A stretch of 64,000 nucleotides of DNA from Deltaproteobacteria bacterium UBA2221 (GCA_002328485.1 DCUF01000082.1:21982-85981); one strand, 5' to 3'; counted from the first letter of the stretch, positions 26,676 through 37,046 are shown. The notes: generated by a model not told the origin, from the sequence alone. Made by a program: numbers and translations.

Positions 26676-26960
26676 TTGAAAAAGAACAAGTCAGCAATAA
26701 AACGGGCGGTCCAAAGCGAAAAAAGACGGCTTCGGAACTCCCATGTTAAATCGACCATGAAAACCAACATCAAGAAAGTACTGCTCGCCTTAAAAGAGAA
26801 GGACAAGGAAAGCCTTGAGAATACCTTCAAAGCGGCGATAGCATATATAGATCGGGCAGCCTCCAAGAAGGTGATACATAGGAATAATGCTGCACGGAGG
26901 GTGTCTCGACTGGCCAAAAAGGTCGACAGCGTCCTGAAAGAAGGCCAGGCACAGCAGTAG
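26676..26960 (+). CDS. rpsT: 30S ribosomal protein S20
   Basis: 94 residues, very basic and helical (NKSAIKRAVQSEKRRLRNS at the start), the usual size and pattern of S20, which binds 16S rRNA in the small-subunit body. TTG start at 26676 behind AGGAGGAG; a TTG start of rpsT is also known in E. coli. It has its own promoter-like sequence and a clear terminator. Confidence 0.95.
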   Translation: MKKNKSAIKRAVQSEKRRLRNSHVKSTMKTNIKKVLLALKEKDKESLENTFKAAIAYIDRAASKKVIHRNNAARRVSRLAKKVDSVLKEGQAQQ

Positions 26961-26980
26961 GCTCACAGAAGATGGTTACC

Positions 26981-27013
26981 GGGCCGGATGTATGCAACAT
27001 CCGGCCCTTTTTT
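26981..27013 (+). terminator. Rho-independent terminator after rpsT
   Basis: Perfect 10-bp stem GGGCCGGATG / CATCCGGCCC (26981-26990 and 26998-27007) with a 7-base loop, followed by six T. Confidence 0.92.
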
Positions 27014-27132
27014 GTGGGCATGCCTCTATCGTGTTGAAACAGGTTTTTTGCACCCGTAAAGATCACCTCCAACGTAAGATCTCCGTGAGTTGTCCGGAGG
27101 GCTATCCCATGGGACATGTGGGGCGGATCCTG

Positions 27133-27161
27133 TTGACTTTTGGGGTGCAAAATTCGAAAAT
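27133..27161 (+). promoter_or_regulatory. Possible promoter of the small unknown gene
   Basis: TTGACT (27133-27138), 17-nt spacer, GAAAAT (27156-27161), the same two boxes and spacing as in front of rpsT. The predicted transcript would begin near 27168, just before GGGAGGG at 27170-27176. Confidence 0.4.
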
Positions 27162-27182
27162 GCAGCCAAGGGAGGGACTTCC

Positions 27183-27572
27183 ATAGACGAGAGTAGCCAC
27201 AGGGAACGGCTTCCAGGGAAACCGTTCCGAGAAATCGTAAGATACTACAGCCGCACCTTTTCGGTGGGACAGATTGCCAATCAACTGGCGGACATCCTTG
27301 ACCGAATGGAAGACACCCCGAGAAAGATAGCCGAATGGGCTGCGTTAGGATTTGCTACCCTCATAAAGGAGAAGCGTTTTTGGAAAAGAGATTGGATTGA
27401 GGTTGCCGAGGAGATACGCTCCACGTCGTCAACATATTTCCGCAGACTGGGTGTTATCCCAAGCGAAGAAGCCCTCCTCGATATCGTCCAGGTCGTTGTG
27501 CTGAGCCTTGCTTACAGTGAAAAGAGCAACAAAGTCCTGGATAAGAAATCGATCATACGGAAAATCCCTTAG
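27183..27572 (+). CDS. Small hypothetical protein, start uncertain
   Basis: I do not recognise this protein. From about 27183 it would have 129 residues, soluble, mostly helical by appearance (ANQLADILDRMEDTPRKIAE), with no signal peptide, Cys pairs or known motif. The open frame begins at a TTG at 27090, but a promoter-like sequence lies inside that extension and the first 30 residues look non-coding. A strong GGGAGGG is placed seven bases before an ATA at 27183, which would be a rare start. It converges on lptE. Confidence 0.45.
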   Translation: MDESSHRERLPGKPFREIVRYYSRTFSVGQIANQLADILDRMEDTPRKIAEWAALGFATLIKEKRFWKRDWIEVAEEIRSTSSTYFRRLGVIPSEEALLDIVQVVVLSLAYSEKSNKVLDKKSIIRKIP

Positions 27573-27738
27573 AAAATAGAATAATCACGCCCGGATTGCG
27601 AAGCCTGTTCGGAGAGACAGGGTGGGGAATGAGGTGGAGAAGAGACCGGATGCTAGTGCTGTGGTCGGGCGGGACCCTTCTCGAGATGAGCCACGCTGTG
27701 GTCGAACGAAGAATGGGGAGCGAATCGTCTCGACCATC

Positions 27739-28254
27739 CTAGTATTCCGCAAGGACCAGGGCGCTGAAGCGACGGGCCATCCGGTTGGCAATTCGTCTAA
27801 ACGCCTCCCTTTTGTTGAAGTCCTGAAGATTCACATCATCAGCACGGAAAGCCTCGGACTCGGTAAAATGCCAGCGCCTCAGAACCTGTCCGGTGCTCTT
27901 CGTGAGGATCAGATTGACGTCCACCGTCACCGTCTTCTCCACAACAAAGCCGGTCGTGGCCAGCGATGACGGCGAGGTCTGAACGCGGGAGATTACACCC
28001 TGCAACGTGCTGTCGGGGTTCGGTTGGTTTATCTGAAAGAAACCGCTGGCAACCAGCTCGCGGGTAAGCGCCTCAGTAAAAATGGCAGGGGTGTGAGGCT
28101 CGAAGCTTTGATTCTTGAACAGGGGGATGTCAACCACCTTGACATCCCCGCCGCGAATCCCCTCTTCGCGGACCAGGTGGTACCCGCACCCCGTTAGAGA
28201 AAGCGCGAGGACCACCAGCCACAACGGCGCGGAAAGGCGTCTTTTATTCAACAC
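27739..28254 (-). CDS. lptE: LPS-assembly lipoprotein LptE
   Basis: About 171 residues from a GTG at 28254 (GAGGTGA seven bases upstream). A lipoprotein signal ends in the lipobox LTGC (Cys23), followed by GYHL, the usual start of mature LptE. The rest contains VDIPLFKNQSFEP and TREL, typical of the LptE/DUF4136-like fold. LptE plugs LptD in the outer membrane for lipopolysaccharide insertion, so the organism has an LPS-bearing outer membrane. Last gene of the minus-strand arg run. The open frame extends upstream into argG, but that part is a shadow. Confidence 0.8.
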   Translation of the reverse strand: MLNKRRLSAPLWLVVLALSLTGCGYHLVREEGIRGGDVKVVDIPLFKNQSFEPHTPAIFTEALTRELVASGFFQINQPNPDSTLQGVISRVQTSPSSLATTGFVVEKTVTVDVNLILTKSTGQVLRRWHFTESEAFRADDVNLQDFNKREAFRRIANRMARRFSALVLAEY

Positions 28255-28280
28255 AGAACAATCACCTCGATCACTCGCCG

Positions 28281-29483
28281 TTACTTTCCTTTCAACATCG
28301 CCCTGACCCGCAGCCGCAACGCGTTGAGTCTGATGAAACCCGTGGCATCGGACTGATTGTACACCGTGTCCTGGTCGAAGGTGGCAAAATCCTCTCTGTA
28401 GAGGGAGTTCTCCGATTTTCTGCCGACCACTATACAATTTCCTTTGTACAACTTGACCCTTACGGTTCCCGAGACGGCCTTTTGGGACTCGTCCACCAGT
28501 GCCCGAATGACTTCCATTTCTGGCGAGTACCAGAACCCATAGTAGATGAGCTCTGAGATTTTCGGGATAAGGCTGTCCCGAAGGTGCATGACCTCTCTAT
28601 CCATGGTGATCGATTCCATTGCCCTGTGGGCCGTGTGGAGAACCGTGCACCCCGGTGTTTCATAAACGCCCCTCGACTTCATGCCTACGAACCGGTTTTC
28701 GACGATGTCGACTCGGCCTACCCCGTTTTCTCCCGCTATCCTGTTCAGAAACATGATGATCTGATCGGCCTTCATCTCTTGACCGTCGATCCGAACCGGA
28801 ACGCCTTCCTTGAACTCGATCTCCACATAGCGAGGCTGATTGGGCGCTTTTTCGGGAGAGACCGTAGTCCTGAACATGGCCTCGTCGGGTTCGTTCCAGG
28901 GATCCTCAAGCACACCCCCTTCGTAGCTGATGTGCATCAGATTCCGATCCATGCTGTAGGGCTTTTCCTTGCTTACCGGAACCGGTATGTCATGCGTCCT
29001 TGCGTAATCGATAAGCTGTTCTCTCGCCGTAAAATCCCATTCGCGCCAGGGCGCGATGACTTTAATGTGAGGCTCGAGGGCATAAAAGGTCAGTTCGAAA
29101 CGGACCTGATCGTTTCCTTTGCCGGTCGAGCCGTGGCATACGGCGTCAGCCCCCTCTTTGCGAGCGATCTCAACGTGTTTCTTGGCTATGAGCGGTCGAG
29201 CCAGGGAGGTGCCGAGCATGTAGGTTCCCTCGTAGATAGCATTCGCCTTGATGGCGAAAAAGACGAAATCACGGGCAAACTCTTCTTTCAGGTCTTCGAT
29301 ATAGATCTTGGACGCACCGGTCCGGATCGCCTTTTCCTCCAACCCCTCCAACTCATCCTGTTGGCCGACGTCCGCACAATAGGCCACCACCTCGCAGCCG
29401 TATTTTTCGATCAACCATTTCACCAAGATGGACGTATCCAGCCCGCCTGAGTAGGCGAGCACCACTTTTTTTACGCTTTCCAT
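28281..29483 (-). CDS. argG: Argininosuccinate synthase
   Basis: About 400 residues. The PP-loop [16 protein letters not shown] at the N terminus binds ATP, and the [13 protein letters not shown] and [14 protein letters not shown] blocks are the citrulline and aspartate sites. It catalyses ATP-dependent condensation of citrulline with aspartate. The start is ATG 29483 behind GGAGGAATT; an upstream in-frame ATG would lack this site. It overlaps the 3' end of argF by 13 bases. argH is not in the window. Confidence 0.95.
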   Translation of the reverse strand: MESVKKVVLAYSGGLDTSILVKWLIEKYGCEVVAYCADVGQQDELEGLEEKAIRTGASKIYIEDLKEEFARDFVFFAIKANAIYEGTYMLGTSLARPLIAKKHVEIARKEGADAVCHGSTGKGNDQVRFELTFYALEPHIKVIAPWREWDFTAREQLIDYARTHDIPVPVSKEKPYSMDRNLMHISYEGGVLEDPWNEPDEAMFRTTVSPEKAPNQPRYVEIEFKEGVPVRIDGQEMKADQIIMFLNRIAGENGVGRVDIVENRFVGMKSRGVYETPGCTVLHTAHRAMESITMDREVMHLRDSLIPKISELIYYGFWYSPEMEVIRALVDESQKAVSGTVRVKLYKGNCIVVGRKSENSLYREDFATFDQDTVYNQSDATGFIRLNALRLRVRAMLKGK

Positions 29484-30394
29484 AATTCCTCCGTCATAAT
29501 CCATTCCAGCAGGGCCTTCTGGCCATGCAGGCGGTTTTCAGCCTGGCTAAAAATAACGTCCTGAAACCGCTCGAATACCACGTCGGTAATCTCCTGATTC
29601 CTGTAAGCGGGAAGACAGTGCAAAACGATCGCATCCTTTTCTGCAAGGCCAAGCAGCGCATCGTCGATGCAGTAGGACGCGAAGGCCTTTTGCCGGTCTT
29701 CCTTTTCCTGCTCCATCCCCATGCTCACCCAGACGTCCGTGTTGATGACATCAACCCCCTCCACTGCTTCCCGGGGGTCGTTTGTCAAAGCAAACTTCGG
29801 GTTAGATTTTGCTCGCTCCAGTAACGCTCTATCCGGCCGGTAGCCGTCGGGTGTCGCCACGGAGAGAGAGAAGCCGAGCAGTATCGAGGCCTCAATCCAT
29901 GAGTTGGCCATATTATTCCCATCGCCGACATAGGCAATCTTCAGGCCGTCGATTGGACCTTTGATCTCTTCGATAGTAAAGAGATCACACAGAACCTGAC
30001 AAGGGTGGTACAGATCCGTGAGGCCATTGATGACGGGAACGGTGCTCCAACGGGCAAGTTCATCTACGGTCTCCTGGGCAAAGGTTCGAATCATAATGGC
30101 ATGCACATAACGGGAAAGAACCCGTGCGGTGTCGCACAGGGGTTCGCCCCTGCCCATCTGGCTCTCAGCCGCGTTAGTGACCAGTGCGTGTCCGCCCAAT
30201 TCCGTTATGCCGATCTCGAACGAAGCCCTTGTCCTGGTTGAAGCCTTTTCGAATATCATGGCCAGTGTTTTTTCCGCGAGCGGCTTGTGAGGCGTGCCAA
30301 TTTTTCTCGCCTGTTTTATAAAGGCAGCACGCTTCAGAAGATACCGGCATTCTTCCGCGGAAATATCGAGGAGTTTTGTAAAATCGCGCTTCAT
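29471..30394 (-). CDS. argF: Ornithine carbamoyltransferase
   Basis: 307 residues with the carbamoyl-phosphate motif STRTRASFE, the HPCQVLCD motif and the [13 protein letters not shown] ornithine-loop. It makes citrulline from ornithine and carbamoyl phosphate. Overlaps argD by four bases, so translation is coupled. Confidence 0.96.
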   Translation of the reverse strand: MKRDFTKLLDISAEECRYLLKRAAFIKQARKIGTPHKPLAEKTLAMIFEKASTRTRASFEIGITELGGHALVTNAAESQMGRGEPLCDTARVLSRYVHAIMIRTFAQETVDELARWSTVPVINGLTDLYHPCQVLCDLFTIEEIKGPIDGLKIAYVGDGNNMANSWIEASILLGFSLSVATPDGYRPDRALLERAKSNPKFALTNDPREAVEGVDVINTDVWVSMGMEQEKEDRQKAFASYCIDDALLGLAEKDAIVLHCLPAYRNQEITDVVFERFQDVIFSQAENRLHGQKALLEWIMTEELWKA

Positions 30395-31584
30395 GCCTTT
30401 TGCCTCTCGAAGATTCTCTCAGCGATCTCCAGAAATATATCAACTTCTTCTTTGCCGATGATAAGGGGAGGCAGGAGCCGGAAGACATTCCCCTTGGATG
30501 CTGCCACAATGACGCCTTCGCTCAAGAATTCTCTGACGATGCCGTCGGTGGGAATCGTCGTCTCAATGCCCAAGAGAAGACCTTTCCCCCGAACATCCGT
30601 TATGAACGGAAATCTCTTCCTCTTTTTTGTCAGCTCGTTGAGGAGATAAGTTCCGATTGTCTCACAATTCTTTAGTACACCTTCACTCAAAAGGGTATCA
30701 ACGGTTGCGATTATCGCGGAGGCCGCAAGGGGGTTGCCGCCGAAGGTGGAGGCGTGGGTCCCAGGCTCGAAGGCTGCCATGACCTGGTCCTTTGCGATGA
30801 TAGCACCCACGGGGAAGCCGTTTCCTAACGCCTTTGCCAGACTTATCACATCCGGCTCAATGCCGTACTGCTCATAACCGAAGAATTTTCCCGTTCTCCC
30901 CATGCCGGTCTGTACCTCGTCGAGGATGAGAAGAATATCCTTTTCCCTGGTGATCTTTCTAAGCTTCTGAACGTATTGGGGATCGGCGACATAAACGCCG
31001 CCCTCCGATTGTATCAGCTCCAACATGATGGCACAGGTCTTTGGAGTGATGGCCCGCTCGATGGCTTCCAGATCGTTGAACGGTACGAAGGAAAATCCTT
31101 CAAGGAGCGGGGGGAAGCCGACCTTAAACTTCTCCTGTCCGGTAGCGGACATAGTGGCCATGGTCCTTCCGTGGAAGGAGTTCTCCATAGCGATGATCTC
31201 GAATCTACCCTCTCCGTGGTTCTTCCAAGAATAGCGTCGCGCCAGCTTGATGGCCGCTTCATTGGCCTCGGCCCCACTGTTACAGAAGAAGACCTTGTCT
31301 CCGAAGGAATTTTCCACAAGAAGCTCGGCCGCCCTGATCTGCGGCTCCATGTAGAAGAGGTTGGATATGTGGCCCAGACGCGCAGCCTGATAAGCAAGGG
31401 CTTCAACGACATTCTTGTTGGCGTGCCCGAGGTTGCACACGGCTATGCCCGAAAGAAAATCGAGGTAACGTCTTCCATGCATATCCCAGACCCAGCACCC
31501 TTCACCCCTTGTTACAACAATGGGGAAACGGACGTAGGTGTCCGCAATATACTTCTTTGCCTTATTGATCCACTCTTCCTGCAT
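30391..31584 (-). CDS. argD: Acetylornithine aminotransferase
   Basis: 397-residue class III PLP aminotransferase. FCNSGAEANEAAIKLAR, ILDEVQTGMGRTG and SLAKALGNG (PLP lysine) are all present. It converts N-acetylglutamate semialdehyde to N-acetylornithine. Flanked by argB and argF with one- and four-base overlaps. Confidence 0.95.
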   Translation of the reverse strand: MQEEWINKAKKYIADTYVRFPIVVTRGEGCWVWDMHGRRYLDFLSGIAVCNLGHANKNVVEALAYQAARLGHISNLFYMEPQIRAAELLVENSFGDKVFFCNSGAEANEAAIKLARRYSWKNHGEGRFEIIAMENSFHGRTMATMSATGQEKFKVGFPPLLEGFSFVPFNDLEAIERAITPKTCAIMLELIQSEGGVYVADPQYVQKLRKITREKDILLILDEVQTGMGRTGKFFGYEQYGIEPDVISLAKALGNGFPVGAIIAKDQVMAAFEPGTHASTFGGNPLAASAIIATVDTLLSEGVLKNCETIGTYLLNELTKKRKRFPFITDVRGKGLLLGIETTIPTDGIVREFLSEGVIVAASKGNVFRLLPPLIIGKEEVDIFLEIAERIFERQKA

Positions 31585-32435
31585 TATTCTTCTCCCGCTA
31601 TCTGGGTGCCTATGCCAGTCCGCGTAAATACCTCAAGCAGCAGGGCATGGGGAACACGGCCATCGATGATATGGGTCTTCTTCACCCCCCCATGGAGGGC
31701 ATCCATGCAGCATTTCACCTTTGGTATCATCCCTCCCCGGATGGTTTGATCATTGAGAAGGTGCCTGACCTCATCCGTCTTCAAAACAGATATGGGTTTA
31801 GACGCCTCATCGAGTACCCCCGGCACGTCGGTCAAGAGAATCAGTTTCTCCGCCAGAAGGGCCTTTGCCACGGCCCCTGCCACCGTATCTGCGTTAATAT
31901 TGTAGGTATTTCCGTCTATGCCGCAGCCCAAGGGCGCAATGACCGGCACATACCCTGTCTTCGATATCTCCTTCAGGATAAGAGCATTGACCCCAACCAC
32001 CTGACCGACGAGGCCGATATCTTTCCCCTCGACCTGTTTCGCCATCACAAGCCTGCCGTCTTTACCGGATAGACCGATGGCCTGGCCGCCGTTGTCCTGT
32101 ATATCTTTCACGATCCGTTTATTGATGAGGCCTGATAGCACCATCTCTACCACCTCGAGGGTGGCTTCGTCCGTGACTCGCAAACCGTCTACGAATCGTG
32201 TGGGTATCTGAAGCTTGGTCAGGAGCCTTTCAATCTGGGGTCCTCCGCCGTGCACCACGACGGGGTTGATGCCCACATATTTCAGTAGGACGATGTCCTT
32301 GGCGAATTCGTGCTTGAGGGCCTCTTCTTCCATCGCCGCCCCGCCGTACTTGATTACGAATGTCGAGCCGGAAAACCTCTTGATGTACGGTAATGCCTCA
32401 AGGAGTATGTCAATCTTTTCCATCATGTTCGTCAT
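31584..32435 (-). CDS. argB: Acetylglutamate kinase
   Basis: 283 residues with the kinase signature VIKYGGAAM, the VHGGGPQI loop and [12 protein letters not shown]. It phosphorylates N-acetylglutamate, normally the arginine-feedback step. Its first codons overlap the end of hslU by four bases, so arginine genes are coupled to the HslUV protease genes in one run. Confidence 0.95.
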   Translation of the reverse strand: MTNMMEKIDILLEALPYIKRFSGSTFVIKYGGAAMEEEALKHEFAKDIVLLKYVGINPVVVHGGGPQIERLLTKLQIPTRFVDGLRVTDEATLEVVEMVLSGLINKRIVKDIQDNGGQAIGLSGKDGRLVMAKQVEGKDIGLVGQVVGVNALILKEISKTGYVPVIAPLGCGIDGNTYNINADTVAGAVAKALLAEKLILLTDVPGVLDEASKPISVLKTDEVRHLLNDQTIRGGMIPKVKCCMDALHGGVKKTHIIDGRVPHALLLEVFTRTGIGTQIAGEE

Positions 32436-33766
32436 AGAATAAACCTGCTTAGATCCTCTTTTTCCAGGAATTCCCCGAGCCTTTCGCGGACGTAAGTCTG
32501 GGTGATCGTGACCTGTTTTTCCAGCATCTCAGGGGCCGAAAAGGAGATGTCGTCCAGGAGCTTCTCCATCACCGTGTACAATCTCCTCGCCCCGATATTT
32601 TCCGTCATCTCGTTGATCCGCTGGGCGATACTCGCCAGTTCCAGGATCGCGTCATGGTCGAATTCGAGGTCGATCCCCTCTGTCCGGAGCAAGGCTTTGT
32701 ACTGCTTCACCAAGGCATTTTCGGGTTCTGTAAGAATTCTAAAAAAATCACCTTTGGTCAATGCCTCCAGCTCGACCCGGATCGGGAATCTCCCTTGCAG
32801 CTCCGGGATGAGATCGGAAGGCTTGGACATATGAAACGCCCCGGCCGCTATAAAAAGGATATGATCGGTTCGTATCATACCATACTTGGTTGTTATGGTC
32901 GTGCCTTCAACAATGGGCAAGATATCCCTTTGGACACCTTCACGCGACACGTCTGGACCGTGGGTCTGATCCCGGCTCGCTATCTTGTCGATCTCGTCAA
33001 GGAAGATGATCCCGGCCTGTTCGACCCGATTAACGGCGTCGGAGACCACTTTGTCCATATCGATCAGTTTTTTCGACTCCTCTTGCACAAGATGATCATA
33101 GGCCTCTTTTACCTTGACGCGCCGCTTCTTTGTCTTTTTGGGCATCATATTGCCGAACATATCTCGAAGCTGCATGTCCATCTCCTCCATGCCCTGGGAA
33201 GAGAAGATCTCAATGATGGGAAGGCTTCGCTCGGGCACCTCTATCTCCACAACCTTATCATCCAGTTTGCCGTCCTTGAAGAGCCCCCGAAGCTTTTCTC
33301 TTGTCCCGTCCATGGCGTCATTCGGTCCGGATTCGCCTGAAGAAACCCTTTTCTGAGGAAGGAGAATATCCAATATCCTTTCTTCGGCCTGGTCTTTGGC
33401 CTTCTGCTCTACCCGTTCCTGCTCTTCTTTTTTTACCATATTGATGGAAAGCTCGGTCAGGTCTCGGATCATGGATTCAACGTCGCGGCCCACGTATCCC
33501 ACTTCGGTGAACCGAGTGGCTTCTATCTTGAGGAAGGGGGCGCTGGCCAGCTTCGCAAGCCTCCGCGCAATCTCGGTCTTCCCGACGCCGGTTGGCCCGA
33601 TCATGATGATGTTTTTCGGAGCGATCTCATCTCGGAGATCCTCGGGCACCATCTGTCTTCTCCAGCGATTACGGAGCGCTATGGCCACGGCCCTTTTGGC
33701 CTTACTTTGCCCGACGATGTAACGGTCGAGCTCTTCCATAATCGCCTTGGGGATCATCGTTTTCAT
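32432..33766 (-). CDS. hslU: ATP-dependent protease ATPase subunit HslU
   Basis: 444-residue AAA+ unfoldase. Walker [16 protein letters not shown], Walker [12 protein letters not shown] and the pore-type segment near GYVGRDVES are visible, with the inserted I domain in between. It unfolds substrates for HslV. It overlaps hslV by four bases. Confidence 0.97.
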   Translation of the reverse strand: MKTMIPKAIMEELDRYIVGQSKAKRAVAIALRNRWRRQMVPEDLRDEIAPKNIIMIGPTGVGKTEIARRLAKLASAPFLKIEATRFTEVGYVGRDVESMIRDLTELSINMVKKEEQERVEQKAKDQAEERILDILLPQKRVSSGESGPNDAMDGTREKLRGLFKDGKLDDKVVEIEVPERSLPIIEIFSSQGMEEMDMQLRDMFGNMMPKKTKKRRVKVKEAYDHLVQEESKKLIDMDKVVSDAVNRVEQAGIIFLDEIDKIASRDQTHGPDVSREGVQRDILPIVEGTTITTKYGMIRTDHILFIAAGAFHMSKPSDLIPELQGRFPIRVELEALTKGDFFRILTEPENALVKQYKALLRTEGIDLEFDHDAILELASIAQRINEMTENIGARRLYTVMEKLLDDISFSAPEMLEKQVTITQTYVRERLGEFLEKEDLSRFIL

Positions 33767-34290
33767 GATAACTCCTCAACGACGATCTGATCATTGGTGT
33801 AGATACAGATCTGCGATGCGATGGCCATGGCCTCTCTAACGATCTCCGCTGCCGAAAGGTCACTATGTTTGACGAGAGCCTTTGCGGCCGCCTGGGCGTA
33901 TGGTCCTCCTGACCCGATGGCTGCTATCCCATCATCGGGTTCTATGACATCCCCTGTGCCGGAAAGAATGAAGGTATGATCTTCGTCGGCAACAATGAGG
34001 AGGGCCTCCAGCCTTCGAAGCAGGCGGTCTGTGCGCCAGTCTTTCGCCAACTCTACGGACGCCCTGGTGATATTTCCATTGTACTGCTCAAGCTTCTTCT
34101 CGAATCGCTCGATAAGTGTGAATGCGTCCGCCGTAGCACCGGCGAAACCGGCCAGACACCTGTCCTGGTACAGTCTTCGGACCTTTTTCGCCCCATGTTT
34201 CATCACGGTATTTTGTAGGGTCACCTGTCCGTCGCCGGCGACAGCAACCTTGCCTTTATGTCTTACACATACAATCGTTGTACTTTTCAT
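33763..34290 (-). CDS. hslV: ATP-dependent protease peptidase subunit HslV
   Basis: 175-residue Ntn-type peptidase. The N terminus [22 protein letters not shown] places the nucleophilic Thr after a three-residue leader instead of directly after Met. The G-D-GQ segment and the ANPIL-free C terminus fit the family. It forms a double hexamer that pairs with HslU. Confidence 0.95.
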   Translation of the reverse strand: MKSTTIVCVRHKGKVAVAGDGQVTLQNTVMKHGAKKVRRLYQDRCLAGFAGATADAFTLIERFEKKLEQYNGNITRASVELAKDWRTDRLLRRLEALLIVADEDHTFILSGTGDVIEPDDGIAAIGSGGPYAQAAAKALVKHSDLSAAEIVREAMAIASQICIYTNDQIVVEELS

Positions 34291-34292
34291 GT

Positions 34293-35177
34293 TTATCTTC
34301 TCGGATGAGCTTTGTCGTATATTTCCATAATCTTATCAATGGAAATATGAGTGTAGCGCTGGGTCGTGGAAAGCTTGGAATGGCCGAGCAACTCTTGAAT
34401 GCTTCTCAAATCGGCGCCACCGTTCAACATATGCGTTGCGAAGGAATGCCGTATACCGTGGAGGGCGAGATTTTTCAGAAGGCCCGCCTGTATCTGATGT
34501 TTCTTCATGATCTTCAGCAGTCCTCGATAGGACAGGCGATCCCCCTGGGCGTTGATGAAAAGTGCCCGTCTCCCGCCTTGCCCCGCCTCTCCTGCGAGTG
34601 ACAGGTATTTGAGTATCGCGTCCCTTGCCTTGGCCCCAAAGGGCAGCACCCGCTCCTTCCCTCCCTTTCCTCTTACAAGAACCCACAACCCTTCCAGATG
34701 GATATCCTCCAGGTTTAACCCGAGCGCTTCGCTGGCCCTCATCCCTGTGGAGTAGATGAGCTCAAAGATTGCGAGATTCCTCAGATCGAGCCAATTTGCT
34801 GCAGGCAGCGAATCCAGAAAATGAAACATCTCGTCAACACTATAGAATTTTGGGAGATGCTTTTCTATCTTGGGGTTTTTAATGATCAGCGCTGGGTTCT
34901 CCGATAGATAACCCTTCCTTTTGAGGAAGCGGAAGAACGCCTTGATGGATGAGACCTTTCTTGAGAGGGAGGACTTTTTGACCTGCCTGTATATGCTCTG
35001 TATGTACGCTCGAATGGTCTTGTGGTCTACCTTATCCTCCGGGCGGGTCATGACAAACTTCAGAAAATGGTCAAGGTCGCCTTCGTAGGCCCTCTGCGTA
35101 TTTGTGGCAACCCCCTTCTCGTTTTTGAGGTAGCGATAAAACTCCTTTGAGAGTTCGCGCAGTCTGTCCTTTTGCAT
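34293..35177 (-). CDS. xerC: Tyrosine recombinase XerC
   Basis: 294 residues: SAM-like N-terminal core-binding domain, then the catalytic domain with Arg in [10 protein letters not shown], Lys in [24 protein letters not shown], and Tyr in TTQRYTHIS. These are the residues for chromosome dimer resolution at dif. Naming as XerC rather than XerD follows the neighbourhood: xerC-hslV-hslU is a widespread order. It stops three bases before hslV and appears to be the first gene of the run. Confidence 0.88.
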   Translation of the reverse strand: MQKDRLRELSKEFYRYLKNEKGVATNTQRAYEGDLDHFLKFVMTRPEDKVDHKTIRAYIQSIYRQVKKSSLSRKVSSIKAFFRFLKRKGYLSENPALIIKNPKIEKHLPKFYSVDEMFHFLDSLPAANWLDLRNLAIFELIYSTGMRASEALGLNLEDIHLEGLWVLVRGKGGKERVLPFGAKARDAILKYLSLAGEAGQGGRRALFINAQGDRLSYRGLLKIMKKHQIQAGLLKNLALHGIRHSFATHMLNGGADLRSIQELLGHSKLSTTQRYTHISIDKIMEIYDKAHPRR

Positions 35178-35186
35178 AAGACTACT

Positions 35187-35214
35187 ATTTTAGTATTTTT
35201 TTCCGATAAATCAA
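35187..35214 (-). promoter_or_regulatory. Possible promoter of the xerC-hslVU-arg run
   Basis: On the minus strand TTGATT (35214-35209), 16-nt spacer, TAAAAT (35192-35187), ten bases before the xerC ATG. Confidence 0.45.
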
Positions 35215-35327
35215 GAGATTACCTCAATAAGCAGCGCAGGGCCAGGGCCGCGTCATGTATGCAGACGTACGGTTGGCCAATGCCTGCATAGGGCCGGAAT
35301 CCCTCTGCCCACTTTGTCCCGCTGGTT

Positions 35328-35356
35328 TTGACTTTCCGCCGAGACTGTGCTAAAAA
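35328..35356 (+). promoter_or_regulatory. tRNA-His promoter
   Basis: TTGACT (35328-35333), 17-nt spacer, TAAAAA (35351-35356), 13 bases before the mature tRNA 5' end. Confidence 0.5.
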
Positions 35357-35368
35357 AGGGAGATCAAC

Positions 35369-35445
35369 GGTGGGTGTAGCTCAACGGTTAGAGCACCGGG
35401 CTGTGGACCCGGGGGTTGAGGGTTCGAATCCCTTCACTCACCCCA
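35369..35445 (+). tRNA. tRNA-His (GTG)
   Basis: Cloverleaf seen directly: extra G at -1 (35369) opposite C73, a 7-bp acceptor stem GTGGGTG/CACTCAC with one G-T pair, D arm GCTC/GAGC, anticodon loop CTGTGGA with anticodon GTG, T arm around TTCGAAT, and an encoded CCA end. The G-1:C73 pair is the hallmark of tRNA-His. Confidence 0.97.
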
Positions 35446-35561
35446 TTTCGTGTACGCCCCGCCAACAACGAAGATCTCCAAGGCAGCAGAAAACAACCGA
35501 GCGAGTATGGGAGGATCGTGTGCCGCCAGGCAGTCAAACAGTCGTAACCCCTCGCCCTTTG

Positions 35562-36437
35562 TCAGTTGTTGACGATTACGAGGGAGCCGACCGGGACGTG
35601 GTGGAGGGCCGAGTACGGATAACACTTTGCCTGAAAAAGATATGATGTCTTTCCGACGATAGTCGGCTCCTCGGTCATGGTGTCATAGTTGCCGCCCCCT
35701 TTGAGGATAAGGATGTCGGCCTGCTCAATGAGCGATAAAATACGTGGCGATACGGCACGAAGCATCGTTCCCGCGAGGGGCTTCTCGATGCCGTTTGGGA
35801 TCACCTCTGCCGCCGAATCGAGGCCGACGAACCGGGCGTCTTCGAGGCTCGCATCATTCATGGCCGGGTGCGTTCGCACAATGGCCGTCACCGAGGAGCC
35901 CAAAACCTCTTTCATGACCTCTATGAGGATTCTGTCAAAGACAATCTCGCCGCAATTATCGGTAAAATAAAGGATTCGGTCGGCTCCCTTTACTCGGGAG
36001 CGGAGGATTCCGACCTGTTCGGCATCCACGGACTGTCCTGAAAACTCAGCGAGCATGCCAGCAGCGCCTTTTTCGAGCCCATCCACGAGGGCGTCTATGG
36101 CGTTACCTATGATGGCGAATCTGACGGCTTCCGAGAAGGGATCGGATGAGGCGAGAACGGATTCCTTGATCTGAGGGTAGAGTTGAAGAATAGCCTGATT
36201 CTGGTCAGTCTTGGCCGCCCGCAGGGGGTTCCTGTCGCCGGCCGCATCAGTGATGAGCGACCAGATATCAAGTATGATCTCCGGAGAGGTCAGATTCGTA
36301 GCGGGCATGGTGAGGCTTTCAAGCCGCAAGACATCCTTCATGAGACGCATAACCATGTCGTCGTCCTTTAAGGCTTCACGGGCTACTTGTAGACCCATCT
36401 TGACGGTGCACGCAATGCAGTCGGGCCAAATAAGCAT
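35562..36437 (-). CDS. DUF89 (ARMT1-like) metal-dependent phosphatase
   Basis: 291 residues. An N-terminal CIAC pair and the DUF89 core motifs FAIIGNAID, FTDNCGEIVFDRIL and ILKGGGNYDTM are visible. DUF89 enzymes are damage-control phosphatases that act on harmful sugar or cofactor phosphates; the bacterial substrate here is unknown. Monocistronic, on the minus strand, with no obvious partner. Confidence 0.75.
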   Translation of the reverse strand: MLIWPDCIACTVKMGLQVAREALKDDDMVMRLMKDVLRLESLTMPATNLTSPEIILDIWSLITDAAGDRNPLRAAKTDQNQAILQLYPQIKESVLASSDPFSEAVRFAIIGNAIDALVDGLEKGAAGMLAEFSGQSVDAEQVGILRSRVKGADRILYFTDNCGEIVFDRILIEVMKEVLGSSVTAIVRTHPAMNDASLEDARFVGLDSAAEVIPNGIEKPLAGTMLRAVSPRILSLIEQADILILKGGGNYDTMTEEPTIVGKTSYLFQAKCYPYSALHHVPVGSLVIVNN

Positions 36438-36590
36438 ATACTTACCCCCTGATTGCGGAACAGTTTACCAGCTTGGGTGGTCCCTTGGAAGCGGTTTAAG
36501 AAACCACGGCAAGAATCTTCATTTGGCGTCTGCGATGTTCTTTTTTGCTGTATTTGTTGATTGGTTGGATGGTGCGAGGAAGTTCAAGGG

Positions 36591-36625
36591 AGGCAAGGGG
36601 ACATAGCGGGGCTGTCCCCTTGCCT
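36591..36625. repeat. Perfect 13-bp inverted repeat
   Basis: AGGCAAGGGGACA (36591-36603) pairs perfectly with TGTCCCCTTGCCT (36613-36625) around a nine-base loop. It lies 11 bases after the DUF35 stop and before the DUF89 promoter. No T run follows on either strand, so it is not a classical terminator; it may be a REP-like dispersed palindrome or an mRNA-end stabiliser. Confidence 0.8.
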
Positions 36626-36635
36626 TGCGATCATC

Positions 36636-37043
36636 TTATGCCTTTGCCATCTCGAAGGACACCTGGCCATCCTCGTAGGTGATGGTTCTAACGGTAACGT
36701 CCATGCCTACCTGAACCTCCTCAGGTTTGGCTGCGATCCGTGCGAATAACTTGGTGCCGTCGCCAAAATCGACAACGCCCATGGTGTAGGGGCAGTCTTT
36801 CTCGAAACCGAACGGCGCATAATAGGCCGTGGTAAAGGTCTCGACCTTACCCTTCTTGGGCACCTCAAACCAGTCCATTTCCTTGGAAAGACAGGCGGCA
36901 CAGTCGGCGCGAGGCGGAAAATACTTGGCCCCGCACTGTTTACACACAGTGCCCTCGACCTTACCCTCCTGAAGGAGGTCAACGAACTTCGCGGTCTTTG
37001 TCATGCCGGTAAAGCTTTTTCTTCCGAATTTTTCGAAACCCAT
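36636..37043 (-). CDS. DUF35 zinc-ribbon OB-fold protein, thiolase partner
   Basis: 135 residues with a rubredoxin-like zinc ribbon (Cys34, Cys37, Cys48, Cys51) followed by an OB fold with EVPKKGKVETFTTAYYAP. DUF35 proteins form complexes with thiolases or thiolase-like lipid-transfer proteins and channel acyl-CoA. The gene sits three bases after the thiolase, which is the usual pairing. Confidence 0.85.
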   Translation of the reverse strand: MGFEKFGRKSFTGMTKTAKFVDLLQEGKVEGTVCKQCGAKYFPPRADCAACLSKEMDWFEVPKKGKVETFTTAYYAPFGFEKDCPYTMGVVDFGDGTKLFARIAAKPEEVQVGMDVTVRTITYEDGQVSFEMAKA

Positions 37044-37046
37044 TTG

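Noticed and set aside
32654..33340. A 228-codon plus-strand frame inside hslU
   Set aside because: Antisense shadow of a conserved gene; no motifs.
34293..35445. An integrated element at tRNA-His with an adjacent integrase
   Set aside because: The recombinase is a housekeeping XerC in a conserved xerC-hslVU order, and there is no repeated tRNA 3' end or cargo.
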